From Acanthochromis polyacanthus (lineage: Eukaryota > Chordata > Actinopteri > Pomacentridae): DNA of 64,000 bases. The notes below the pieces were generated by a model, which ran no database searches, was not told the DNA's origin, and saw only the letters and a list, made by a program, of their open reading frames with translations. The stretch is taken from positions 38,273,567 to 38,337,566 of the forward strand of contig NC_067117.1 of assembly GCF_021347895.1 (NCBI RefSeq), read 5' to 3'. Positions 1 through 13,800 of the stretch are shown here, in pieces; the stretch's first letter is position 1, and each line of letters opens with the position of its first letter. Both the position numbers and the translations under genes were made by a program.

Positions 1-1
1 T

Positions 2-34
<33 letters not shown>
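1..34. repeat. (TA)n microsatellite
   Basis: The window opens in a run of alternating T and A of about 30 bases, so its true left edge is unknown. It directly precedes a LINE-like 3' tail. Confidence 0.9.
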
Positions 35-36
<2 letters not shown>

Positions 37-300
37 TTATTGAATTGCATTCACTTTGTGCCCCCGTGTCCTTTCTCCGAGTGTCCCTGGTCCCAGAGCT
101 GGATGCTTCTGATGTGTGGTTGCTGTCCCACCAACTGAATTAGTCTCCACCATGTCCATTGTAGGATGCTGCTGCTGACTTTCCAACGGCCCCAGCTGTT
201 TATTTTTCCTTGCCACAGGTTCAGGCATATGGGTTCTGTAAAGTGTCTTGAGACAATCTGAATTGTAGTTAGCACTATATAAATAAAACTGAATCAATTA
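35..300 (+). mobile_element. LINE 3'-end fragment
   Basis: The last part has the form common to 3' ends of fish LINEs: a stretch reading like 'aaagtgtcttgagacaatc' followed by 'ctatataaataaaactgaat'. No coding frame survives. The assignment rests on the tail shape only; the clade (L2 or RTE type) is not resolved. Confidence 0.5.
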
Positions 301-2225
301 ATAAAATCTGCTTGTATTGATCAGTCTTAGAATCACGTCTGAAGTTTTGATTTTATTGACCCCCAGTTCCCCAAAGAAAGAAACAGACAGTAGAACCAAC
401 GACAATTATATACAAACATTTATTAACTAATACTACAAACAATAAACAACAATGATGTAACTACAAGCAGTGAAAAAATGAGTTAATAAATGCAGAAAAA
501 CAAGGTTATTAGCTGTGATTGTCATCGGAAGCTGTTGGTAGAAAGGTGATGAATTGAAAATCACTCTGGAATTGGAAAACCAATTGTAATTTGTAAATTC
601 ACCCGTTTAGTAGAAGGAAATGATACAGCCATGGCCATAAGTTTGGACACAGCATGACTTACTATGTCTGTTTTGATGTCTATTACAGAACATAACTAAT
701 ATTTTTTGACAGCACCAGTTTAATTAGTCAACAAATCAACAAGGGATATAATATTATTAATAAATTCCAACAATTGGAACAACTTTGTTCCCAAAACATA
801 ATATTAGAAGAAAATAACAAAAAAATGCGGTACTTTCACAACCGAATTTGGTAAGAATAACAAAATGACACCAAACTCTTTTGATGTTTTTTTAAATATG
901 AAACTTAATATAGTTCTCAGGAGTTGTGTACTGGATTGTAAGTGACAATTTTGTGGTATTTTCTAAGATTCACAAGCGTCACGGTACTTGTGTCCAAACT
1001 TATGGCCATGGCTGTACTTGCATAGCCTTTGTAAGGAGGAGGGGGAAGCCGCTGCAGGATGTGAAGCTATGATCTGCCAGATGAGTTGGTTCAGGAACGC
1101 AGAGACATGTTTGCACTAAGAGTCAAAGCTCATGGTTATACAGAAAATATGCACGCTGTTGTATTATTAAAGTTTACTTAAGAAGTCCAACTTTAAGTAA
1201 ACATAGAAAAACAAAGCCCTAATTTAAAGTTGTTATTCATTTCTTTACAGCATCATAAAAGAACCCAGTTTAAAAGCCTTTTCAGTCTTCATCAAAGAGC
1301 TCATTATAAAAAGCCACTTTTTTTCCCCGTAAGCAATCCCGCATTCAAGTGAGTTTCTTTTGTGTAGAAAGTTTTGGAGGCAAATTCAAATCAGCATCTA
1401 ACCACTCATGGATATGTTCTTCTCATGGGGTAGTGATGAGCTTCACTGTTCAGGAGAGGTCAGAGGCCAAGTACCTTCAGAACTTAATCCGGGGTGATTT
1501 TTTTTTAACACAAAAATTGAATTAGTCATTATCTCTGATGAACAAAGATTGAAATTCTCACTAAACATGTGATTACAATGACATCAAAACATAATATGTT
1601 TATCTTATATGGCTCCTCAGATAATAATAAAAGGTGCAAATATAAGAATAAACATACAAATTGTACACTTTAGGCTACATGAAGGAAAACTTATAACATA
1701 GCTAAAGAACAAGCATACACATTTAATAATAAGAAAAAGAAGACCCTGGAAGTCTATATGCTTAGAATAAAAAGTCTCTCACTACCTTTATAGCTGTGGT
1801 CTGTAAGAGAAAGAAGAGAGGTGTTGGGTCTCATGTGTGCTTCTCCACAAACGCTTCAGATTCAATGTATTCTTCTTCCATACTGGTCCTGATCAACTTG
1901 GTATCCGAGACTGAGTCTAGATTGTCACTTTAGCGATACTGCTTTTTCAGTGTTCTGATTTAAACTGTTCCTTTCATATTTGCATAGTAAGTTATGTGTC
2001 TTAGGTAGGGAGGTCAGAAGGTCACCATGAAGAATGCAAATCCTCTTTTCCAGAGGTGTGGTTTTCCTCACAGTTGACACCTTATGACCTTTGTCAGATT
2101 CTGGTGGAGGTTGTCTCTAAGAGAGTCATGAGTGGTCCTTTAGTAGTAAACATCCGATCTCTAAGTTTCACATAATTTCTATGTGAGTTTTGGGTTAGCT
2201 GTCTTCTAAAATGGTTTCTTACCAA
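301..2225. other. No gene recognised
   Basis: AT-rich sequence with no long open frame and no exon I can assign on either strand. It may be intergenic or intron of a gene outside the window. Confidence 0.5.
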
Positions 2226-2376
2226 ATTTACAGCTTTGAGAAAGGACTATCTGGACTATCAATATGTTGTCTTGGAATGTTGGAAATAACAATGTATCTG
2301 TATGCATAAAATGTGATTCTATTGTATATACTTGCCTGAAATGAAATAATAAATACAAATACAATACAATACAATG
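2226..2376 (+). mobile_element. LINE-like 3' tail ending in (AATAC)n
   Basis: A 150-bp stretch ends in 'aataataaatacaaata' followed by tandem AATAC units. Short tandem tails of this kind are typical of fish LINE 3' ends. No coding sequence is left. Confidence 0.4.
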
Positions 2377-2399
2377 TTCTGCTCCGCAGTCCACTACAC

Positions 2400-5300
2400 C
2401 ATCATTAGATTAATACTAGTGAAGCATCAGTGTGTCAGCAGCTTGTTACTACTGTAGCTGCTGCAGGTTTGAACTACTTCAGATCCTCTTTACATACAGG
2501 GACAAAAGATACATTTGAAAGATCCAAACATGATTATTGGGAGAAGAAAGAAGAAAAACAAAGTTCCGATATTGGTTGTCAGCTTTCATATTTTTTCTCA
2601 AATGTCTGATTTTTGTCGAGATATTGGATAATTTGAACATTTAATAAAACCACATGAGAAGTTTAGAGGGAAAAAACACTGTTTGGTGAAGATGTTAATT
2701 TAATGCAGCTGAAAAGGTGCTCTGAATACACAGTACTTTTTGATAGAAATAAGAAAAAACGTCAAAACACTGGTTTAAGATTGAACACTGTGCTGTGTTT
2801 TAAAAGTTTTTTATATCACCTATTGTAAAAAAAAAATGTAGGAGCAAAATGCAAAGTAGAAATACTCAAGTAAAGTGTAAGTACCTAAAAAAAATTCTAT
2901 TTAAGCACAGCAACTTACATAGATTGGACAGGTGCACATTTTTTGTTCTTCAGACTATGTGGCTCCACTGTAATTAAAAAATATGGTGGCAAGATAAAAA
3001 AAAACAAAGGCCAGTTTACTGATTCAGATAAATTATTTAAGCTGCAGACATTATTTTTGATGGGTTAGGTTGAGATAATAATGTTAATAATTGCACCAAC
3101 TTAGTAGTTTGGGTAACTTACACTCACAAGTCTCCATTAGTTGATTTAAAACTAAATTCAAGTTTAGATAACTTAATGAAATGGTTTAATAATTTGATAA
3201 CTGATTTTTCTTCACTTTGACTTCAGGATTTCAAGTCCCCTCTTCTATTCTGGTATTTTAAGATAGAGGAGGCTATTTAAAGTCCTCTCCTCTGTGTTAA
3301 CATACCCGGACAATGAAAAGTTAATTGTAAGTGCCTTTGTTGAGGAAAAGTGTATTCCATTAGCATAATGTAGTTGGTTGCAGTTGTCATAACTCAAAAG
3401 TAATAAATGCAAACTGTTGATGACACACATTTGAAACAGTAGGTGCATTAATTCTTAATACACAGACAGTAACACACAATGAAATTCACCATATTAAGAA
3501 TTTCCCCAATTTTTTGAATGGGAGATCTCCTTTAAGCACTATACTGTGAATCTATTGGTAATTATAATATTAATACCAAATCAACAAGGCAGAACACAGC
3601 TGTAGCTGGTGTATTCAACATTTATTTTCTGTCATTTTAAAAACTTGTTTGAGGACAATCAAAATATAAATACATTTCTCTCTTTCACAGAACACATAAA
3701 CACCTACACTCACTCCCCACTCCCTCACCCAACACACGCACATGCACACGCACACACACACACACACTGCCCACGCCCCTGATTTAGATGTTAAAAGGTG
3801 CAACAACCAGCCATCAACAACTGAACCTTCATGGTGAAACTGCATCTACCACACTTTTAAGCACAGAGAGAAGAAATATTTTCATACTTCAGATTATTGG
3901 TGTCTCTTTACAGCCGTAATACTGGAATATCTATTGTAACCTGCCACACTTAAGTCACAAATTCACACATTTTTTTCTGCATCCTTCTCCCTGCTTCGTC
4001 ATCAATAAATTTGTAGAAGAGTCAAAACAGAAGATGAGTACCATTTAAAAACAAAATTTGGTCCAGTCATGCTCGGTCTGACTGTCTAAAGTGCCTTTAG
4101 ATGAAAAGTACTAATTTGTCACATATATGTTTGAATAAATAGATATCATTACTTGAACACAATCTTCCAGCAATGACTTTGGCAAGGACTGTTCAGATGA
4201 CTTTGTACAGGATAATTTGTTAAAAGCAAACTGAACTGTTTCTGAGCTGAGGTCCAGTCAAGCTTCCGTTTTTTTTTTCCTTTGAACACAGCAGAAGAAA
4301 GAATTTCTGAGTCTTTATTGCAATAGCAAAGAATTAAGGTGATTTGCTGTTGGATTGTAAGTCGACGCTCCCCTGCATTAAAAAATTAACTAACAAATTA
4401 ACAAAGCTCAAAGTTACAAATGATAGTATGCTTTTGAAAATGGTTGGCAATGGTCTACATCTGGTTTGTAGTTAAAGAGCTGAAACGTGTGAAACTATGA
4501 GCGTGGTTCTGTCAGAAAAGCTTAAAAATAAACACAGAAGCAAAGATCAAACTGGCATCATGAAACATTAGGGGCCCAACATGGCGACTCAACATGTGAG
4601 TCAGGAACAAAGTGGAGAATCAAGTCAACATTTGCATGCTGTCTTCTTTGTGGTTTTGGAGCTGCCTCCCTATCGACCCCATCATTTACTGTTTACTGAG
4701 TGAAGTTCATCTGGAGCTACTGGATGTATCTTTTTAACATCTCTCACAGGTCAAAAAACAAACAGAAGATGAGTGTGTTGTTTAATGACAGTCTACCTGG
4801 GCAAAATAGGTTTTGTTAACCACAGAGTGAAAGAGAAAAACAAAGCAGAATAAGAGAACCCCATCCCTCCACCCCCCACCCCCACCCCCTCCCCTACCGA
4901 TATTAAAAGTAATCTCATCTGCTTGATTTGAGTGGGATTTGGGATTCAAAGCGTCTTCTTCCTTTCTCAGGGTCAGTGATGGATGTGTCTGTACACTATT
5001 TACAAAAACAAAAAGATCATCTGAAGAGTTAATTTCCAAATCGCTGTATAATCACGGTGAGGAAAAACTCAGGAAAAAAGTTGTCGTTAGTTAAGGAAGT
5101 AATTTTGTTAATTCACAACAGTGATGATTTAGATGTTTTTGGGCATCAATCGGTGAAAATATGAGCTAAAAAATCTGCAGGTGGATGCAGAGAGGAAGAA
5201 GAAAGTCTGAAAGATGTGCCATTACAATCAGAGTGATTTTTCCTGGCTATGTGTCATCTTAATATTTTGTGTCCAACCTAGCGAGTATCAGCTGGAGTTG

Positions 5301-7833
5301 AGGACAAAAGAAAGGGATGTGAATTCTGGCTGCAGCTGGTGGTTTCAGCCACTTAAATACAGAACAAAACTGAAGGACTTCACCTTCTGACCTATCTGAC
5401 TCTATTCAAACTGATTTGATTATATCAAGTCTTTTAGTTACAGTCTGTCCATTAAAGATAAAGGAACTCTTCACACATACTGTATATCTCATGAGAAAGG
5501 AGCATAGGAGAGAAACATGCATATCAAAAACTTTTAAACAGGTTCCTGTACACTGCAAAACATTTTTGTCATTTTGATGCAAGACATTCATCAGGTGGAA
5601 ATGAAGGGATAGCACTGAAACACATAAAAGCATTTTTGCAGTTCTGACTGTGCAGGACTCTTAGATTTTTTTGTGATTTTTTCTGTCTTAAAATCAACTT
5701 TTTCAAGCCATTTTTCAGTAGGATTTTTCAATAAGGGCAGCATCCAGCGATGGTTTTGAAAATATATTGTGGAATCACTCCACATCTATTAATTTACTTG
5801 TTTTCTGCATTTCCACTAGTGCTGAGTCAATCACACTTTGGTTGGTTGGATAAGAGATGAGGATGCTATCGTTCCTTGCCAATGCCAATAAAACTACAAC
5901 AGAAAATTTGGCAAAATAACAGGCTGAGTGAAAAACCATGCAGGAAAAATGCATCAGGATCTAATTTAGCGGTGCAGGTGATTCATTATTTCACCTTTGC
6001 AGGAATAAACCAGAGCAAGATTTACAATATAAACTTTTGAGCTTTTAGAAGTTGACAAAAACAGCTTCATCAGTCAAGCAGATTCTGATGTGTGGAGAAA
6101 AAACTACTTCACTGCAGATCAAACACCAGTCTGATGTTAGTTTGATCTTTGGCAGTTGGACAAGTTTTACCCAACAGGTTAGTAGGGAAACAACAGGGAT
6201 AGTGGAAGCTAGATACTGAACAGCTGGATTTGCATAGTCTCACTGAAAGCTGAAAAATGAAGTAAACTAAAGTTAGACTGACTCTGACGCAGACTGGACC
6301 TAAGACATAATGTAAATAGGCTGAAAGCAACACTGACTGTATCAATGTCTACTGAAACTTTCTAAAAAAAAGAAATTGTACTCATAATGGCTTTGAATCA
6401 AGTGAACACAAAAATTTGCCTTTGTAGTGTCATGACTAACTGCTTCAAAAGATAATATCTGCTTGTTTCCACTTTCTCTTTGCAACTTTTTAAAAGGGAC
6501 ACATCAAGTTTTTATCAAATAACAGCTTCAAACAGTAGAAGTCAGTGGGTCAGTTTTAGCTTATCAGGGTTCTACTCCATCCAGACTGAGTGAAGACAGA
6601 CTGGAACATTTGAACACTTGACTAATCTATTGACTTGTAAATAAACAGACATGCGACTGGTTATATTCACTGCTCTGTTGACAACAAATCCCATGAAAAC
6701 TCTGAAATCAACAATGTTTTAGTCTCTCTCTCTCTCTTAGTACTTTCTTAGCTCCAAGTCCTTTGGATACTTTGCAAGATTAAACATTAAAAAATCTCTT
6801 GCAAATGCATCTTTTCTGTTCGAGAAACCCCATTTAAAAATATGGTCACTGCAGTTTTTAGCGACTGTTACCTTAACAGGGGGCAAAAGGTTATTTGTTG
6901 GTGAAAGGTGGTGAAAGATGGTGTATATGGGACTGAGTCCAAATAAACTACAGTGTGTGATGATGATGATAAAAAAGGAATATGTCACTCAGTGCGGCAG
7001 TGTGGCTCATTGATGTGTTTTTAATAATTCTGGACAACAATGGGAGGAATAAGATTTCAGGATTTAGACACTGAGTTCATTGTTGGCTTTACTCTTTTCA
7101 AGGGATTTGTTGACAGTAAGAAATATAAAACACCACCAGATTTATCATTAAAATCCACAATCAAAAAAATAATTTGGTAAGCAACAGAAGTTACAAATTA
7201 CAAAAGTTCCCATCAGAACTTCAGTGAATCCCCATAAAGAGATGTGGGTACAAACTTTACACCCATCAGTCCAGGTTACAGGGGGTGAGTAACTCACAAA
7301 AAACACACAAAAAAATTGGGTAATATGTTCCTTTAAGTCTCTATGTCTTCATTTCGTCACTCCTCTCAATGAAGGGCTCGACCACAGATCCTCTAGCAGA
7401 CATTCAGTGTAGTGATCTGAGTGTTGACTGGTGAGGAGGCAGGACATACATAAAAAGCACAAAGGAAATCAGCTTCCCTTTTTTTCATCAGCAAACCTCA
7501 AGAGGCTGATGAAGAGGCCTCCTCTGCGGATCAATCTCAGAGAGATGTCTGATTCCATCTCTGTCTGGCATCAAATTTAACAGTGGACAGGAGCATTCTG
7601 AAAATGCTCTTCTCCTGAGCTTTTCCACAATAAAAAGAGAGACAGAGGAATTTAAATCCTGACTGATTCAAAACCTCTGTCTCCCTCTGTATTTCTCTCA
7701 CTCATTCTAACAGAAGACAGAGAGATAGAGAGAAAACAAATTGCTCTTAAACTTCTTCAAACGTCTCTGTCTTTCTGTCGTTGTTTCAGTGTCTCGGTCT
7801 GTGTTGCACCATTGAAGCCAGCAGGAGGTGCTG
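2400..7833. other. Region downstream of ergic3, partly possible 3' UTR
   Basis: No coding exon is recognisable in this 5.4-kb stretch. The part next to 7834 must include the ergic3 3' untranslated region (minus strand), but I cannot choose one polyadenylation site; candidate AATAAA hexamers on the minus strand occur near 4314-4319 and 3619-3625. The stretch also contains a short (AC)n tract at about 3738-3768, a (CT)n tract at about 6722-6738, and a C-rich tract listed separately. Confidence 0.4.
4858..4898 (-). other. G-rich tract, potential G-quadruplex
   Basis: The plus strand has five or more runs of three to six C separated by one to three bases, so the minus strand carries closely spaced G runs that fit the G-quadruplex pattern. 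The minus strand is the sense strand of ergic3, about 2.9 kb after its stop codon. Confidence 0.6.
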
Positions 7834-10800
7834 TTAGGAAGCCTTGCCCAGTTCTATCTTCTTCTGGATGGCACGAGCTGAGTGGTAGATGAGCGAGTCA
7901 ATGAGACCGGCCACTACAAGAGTCAGTGGACAGAATACAGGTGACAGGTGACAAGACAGTCAGAATTTGTCATTTTCAATTAACTACTCTTCAATATACA
8001 TTTCAGTGTTGTGTATAGTCAAAAACATGTTTAAATAGAGGGACTGACCTGTGAATACACCTCCAATAATGGCACAAACTCCTGTTAGGAAGTGTGTGAA
8101 TGATCTGAACAAAGAGAAAGCATTATTTAGCAATGAAATACTCTAAAAAGCTACTTCTTTTTTGTAAAATGTAAATGTAACCTTACTTAATAAAATGTCT
8201 TGTATCATTGAAGAAACACACAAAAACGAGAGTAAAACATGATCACTACCACAATATATCTTTCTTCCTGACCTTTTCCCCCCATGACTTCAACTTTAGA
8301 AACATCACTGGTATCAGAACTCCACATTAACCTCTCACACTGGATACACTGGCACGCTTTACTTTTTCATTTAGGCACACCCAGTATTTTTCATGGCACA
8401 TTTTGGCATTAAAATACTGACTGCAAATGTGACTTTCTTTGTCTATTCCCACATACACTGGTAATTCTCAACACATGAAAATGATTCTACACAGGAATAA
8501 AGTTGCATGATCTGGAACTTTATGATAGCAAAGGGTAGCTCTTCCTTGGCTGTAGTATAGACCCCTTTCACATGACGTATGTATACTTAATTAGGCAGCT
8601 GCGCGCGCAGACCCCGTTCAAAACAAAGCCTGTTTACCTGGCCAAGGCGTGATATTGCAAGCACATATTACGCTAAATATGCCTTCTTGTTGTGCTGTCG
8701 GCTGTCAGAATCGTAGTAAAGCAGATGATATGGCAGCTGTGACAGCGACCAGGTGGAACTTGCTTTGTTACTGCGGCTAAACGTTTGGTTTACTTAATAC
8801 TGATTTCCGCGTTCTCCGGAGCAGTCGTTACGTTGATATCACAGTTCCTGCTGATATACCGGAGAAGCCCTGAGCCCATTAGCAGGACAGTGCAGTATGT
8901 CAAAGTAGTGCCTGATAACGCATTGAAGGATTACTTTAATACCCAACATGCCGAACCAGGCCAGCAACAACAGGACAGCACCACCATCTGCTGCATCCAA
9001 ACAGCAAGAGGCCGTGTCCGGCAGGCAGCAGGAGGCGGCTGTCAGCAGCGGCAGCCCCAAACAACAGCCGCCACCGCCTTCTCAAAGCAAGCCCATTGAT
9101 GCAGCCAAAGCCGAGACATGCAATTTCCTAAACGCTATCTTTCTGTTCTTGTTCAGGGAACTCCGAGACACCCCAGTCGTCAGACACTGGCTCATTAAAT
9201 TAAAGTGGAATGTGGAGGAGCTCCTGCACCGGGTCTGCACGCACATACCTTGTGTTAGTAAACACTGCAAGGGGTCTATATGTAGTGGTAAATGTCATTG
9301 TCATTTCTGACTCCTCACTGCTACACTTTGGGGCTGATTGGTAGTAAAATACTGTGGGAAGATCACATCACACAATGAGGTTCGTGGAGACCTTTTTATT
9401 TTTGAACATTTCACTTTCACTGCCAGTGCTCCAACAGTAAAAACTCTCCAGCTGGGCTATAGCCCCATTATTTGCCTTAAATGCAATGTGTAAAGTTGGC
9501 AGTTTCATCATATCAAAGCGTTTGACACAAGCTGCAAATTTACTTGTGGTGGTGGACGACGTGGCATGATCAGTGTGCATGCAGAAACTTTGCAGTTTAG
9601 AGGGGGGGAGTGTAGTTCAGGCTTTTGTCTGTATCTACAATTCACAGCTGTCCTCCAAAACACTTCACATTCCATGCAGACTGTCAGTAGACAACAGATG
9701 TGGCCAAAAGTTAGTTTGAAAAGAGAGAAATAAGGCCCAGAGACACACAAACAGACTTGCTACATTGACAGTACTGTCGCATCAGACTTGACAGATTTTT
9801 GTTTGGAATCTTGAGTTGTAACTAGCCTGTAAATTTGCATTAGAGAAGGCTCAGTTGCATAATATGCATTTCCACCTATGTCTGGATGATAATTCAGGAT
9901 TATCATTTTCCCACTTTCATTACAATCCTGTCATGATGACTACCAATTTGCAAAATTTATGCTGTTTAATATGTAGTATAGTGACTTTTACAGTGATATA
10001 TATCAGTCCTGGAAAATGCTCTGGTGACTGGTGATTTATGGTTTATTATTCAGCCCTGTTTGGAATGATGGTTCAGCAGCAAAAAAAGAGATAGATTTAA
10101 GTTAAAAAGGACAGCTGTATTTATAACAAAAGAATAAATATTAACTTTGACAGACTACCTATCTATTTCCTCATGCAAATTTACCAACTCTCAGTCTAAA
10201 AACGTGATAGTCGTGGTCTACAGACTGTGTGTGACTTACTGTCACAACCTACCTGTGTTTCTCTGTGAATTTAACCATCATGGGTGACAGTTCATATAGA
10301 ACAAAGACACCCGGCAGCCCCTGGTCTCCTATTAGTCCATTGGCCACTTTCTCGTGCCTGGTGACTGAGAACTGGTTCGTTTTTACCACCTGGAAAAACA
10401 AAAACCAGAATTGTAAAATAAAATCTGGGGTCATTATTAAGAAAAACACTAAGGAAACACCTGTTCTGATTCATGATAAATACCCTACTAAAACCATGTA
10501 AAAATGAATAATTTTGAAATGAAGAGGTTAAAATTTTCTCTCCTTTCAACAAACTCCGTTTCTAGAAGCAACAATCAAATATCACCCCAGAGGTAAATTT
10601 GAAGAACAAAAATTGGACTCACTTCGCCGTCAGTTTTCATGTAGATGGTTGGAACAATTTTCACAAAGTACTGGTACATCATTGATGCTGTCAGGAGAGA
10701 TTTGGTTAAAATATCAGTGTTGACGCACATACTTAAAGAGATGAAAGCAAAACCCCTAAAGTCTAAAATGTATATTATTATGTACATCCATACATTTAGC

Positions 10801-13800
10801 AACAACCTTTCTTGGCAGTATAAAATGTATATTAAGTACATGCAGATTTTCTTTGCATAAACACGTGCATTAAAGCTCCGAACCCCAAGACCCACCAGCT
10901 GGTTTTCAATGGCTTTGTCTTTAAAAAGTAATCAAAAGGACACCACCTATCAGAACCAAAACTGGAAAAACAGAAAGAATGATTGAATTTTCAACTTTGA
11001 AACAGTCCTTAAACTGATTATTGGTGGCATATGGAATGTAAGTTTAAAATCATAATATTTAATTTTATTCTACATGTCTCTTTTAAAAACGTGCCACAAA
11101 TAAACCACCTTCATAAACCTGTAAAACAAACAAACAAAAAAGTTATACTCTTGGCACAATAGTGATGTCATGGGTGACTCAACTGCAACCAACAGTCACA
11201 AAAATATTTTTACTGAAAAGTCACAATTTATTTTCCATTGTTGGTAACACCTGTGGGGATTTGAAAATATGTTTTACATGCTGATTAAAGGTTATTTTTC
11301 AATTTTGCAAAATAATCAAAGAATTTTTTTTATGATTTATAGCATCAAAACTGTCACACAGCACAGAAAAAAAATTGCGTTCTCTTCTTCTTCTTATGGT
11401 TGTGCTGTTTCCACAAAGATGCAGGATTTCATACTGCAGTGAAAATATGAGCCCACAATGAGAAAAATGTTATGGAAGAAAAAAAAAAGTTGAGAAACTG
11501 CTTAAGGTTCAAATCTGCATCAGATACAAAAACATCTAGGGGACAGGATTCAGCACTCACTTTAAAAGAGAGATTATTTGATATGTTCGAGAAACTGACT
11601 ACAACCAATGGAGGAAATAATAGTTAAAATTGTGTTTCTTTAGTACTGACGTGAACCACGGAGCGGCGCTGTTTACTTCCTCCTCGACCCTATTCTCAGT
11701 CTTTATTCGCTTCCTCGACCTTTTCCTTCTTCCTCTATCCGGTTATGGAGATCTGCCATAAAGACATTTAAACGCTGCTGCGCTCCAAAACACGGGAAAT
11801 CTCAACTTAGGAAAGCAAAATTCAACCTTACTTTAAACGCATAAGTCAAGGTAAGGTGGATTTTGGACGACTTGCGTTGCGTGTTGAGAAAACAGACTAA
11901 CTGTCGGTGAAAACGCACCGTGTTTATCCGTCAAGGCCACAGGTGACGTTAGCCAGCTGGTTAGCATGCTAAGCTAAAGCAACAGACGATCCGACAAGAG
12001 AAGTGAATTTCACGGATTCAATTATTGCAAGTTAGACTTTAAAAGTCGGCAAAATACTTCATAGAGTCTTTGTATGCGATTGGAATTAAAGCGTGAAAAC
12101 TGCAAACTTTAACACATGGGCTAGCTAATGTTAGCTTAGCTTCCAAGTTCATTAATGCCAATTAACCTACTCACAGCAGCAGCACAACGTCTTTTTTTTG
12201 CCAGCGTAACATCCTTTTGCCTGTTGGAAAGAACGTTTACAACTAGTTTTGTGAACCAAGTGTTAAGAACAAATTCGAGTCTTTACTACTAAATTCAAAC
12301 TAACTTTACACATTAATTTGAGCAGTATTCGCCATCACTGGAAAAGTGATCTTTATGTAAAGTAACGTCAGTATACATACAAAGAAATATAGGGAAACGT
12401 AAAAACGAATAGTATATGACAATCAGTTGCAGGGTACATCTGTCTCTCAAAGTTACAGTGATGCGTTGTTTTCCTCCTTTTTTAAACAGGTGGAGTGTGT
12501 TCATTTCCTGTACACTAACTACTGAAATGATACATTGTGAATATTAGACTCGGTCATAGTGTTTAAATTTTTTCGTGCTGTGTGTACTTACTCGACTAGA
12601 TTAACCTGCTGGGGGACTTTAAGTTGAACATAAGTTACTCAGTCATTATTATTCTCCTCTCTTAGCTTTTCTGTGTACTTCAGTGCTAGAATACACCTTT
12701 GGACAGATGAGACCAAACTAGAGTTTTAGAGACGTTGCTTATATTTGGAGAAAGAAGGGAGAGGCGTATAACCCAAAGAACTCCGTCCCCACAATTAAAC
12801 ATGCTGGTGGCAGTATTATGCTGTGGGGATGCTTCAGTGTGTCGCTAACTGGGAATCTTGCCAAGGTTGAAGGAATCAAATCTCAAGCTGTCACCTGCAA
12901 AACAGGGTCTTCTAACATGACCCTTGTCGTGCTGAAAGACAAAGGGTCGCTTTGTCTTCAAACATGACAACGACCCAAAACATACATTGCTCCTGGTGAA
13001 GAATGCCCAGAAGACCAAAGTGAATGTTATTGACTGGCCTGCACAAAGCCCTGACTTGAATCCCATTGAAAATCTGAGGGGTGAAGACCAGGGTCAATGC
13101 CAGAAGACCATCATATCTGGAAGAGCTTGAGAGATTTGCCAAAGAAGAATGGGATTCCTCAGAAGATGTGTCACAGACTTCTTATAAACTACAACAAACG
13201 GCTGCAAGCTGTTATCCAGCAAAAAGGATACACAATTGACTATTAGCATCAAGAGGGCTAATAATTTTGACCCTGGTACTTTTTGTTCAGTCATTTTGTT
13301 TCTGTGTACAAGGTAAAAAAATGTAAGCATCCAAAATAAAACTAGGATGTTCAACAAAGCTGTAAAAAAAATCCTTGATCTGTTTAACAGCACTAGGGAA
13401 TTTGTTTTTACGAAACCCTGAAATTTCATAGAGAGCTAAACATTTTGTCTTCAACTGTAAGAGTTTCAGACAGCTTGGTTTGACAAACAATCTGCCACAT
13501 GAAGCTTTGCATAAGGTTTCTGAGAATGTGATCTTACCCAGAATAAAGTTTAAGTTGTTATGTTTGATGACATTAAAATTAAGCAGAGCGCATTCCTACA
13601 GTTGCAATAATCACAAACTGCCGTTTCAATGAATACTTAAAAAGCAAATCATCAGAAAATTAGTTGCCAACTATTTTGTTTGTTTTTTTCTGCAGAGGTT
13701 TTAGTTAGCAGCCATAGAATGTCACCAGTGCCAAAACGATGAGTATTCAGAATAATAATAGCAATTTGAATTTCTTTTTTTCTTTAGCAGCTTCATTGAT

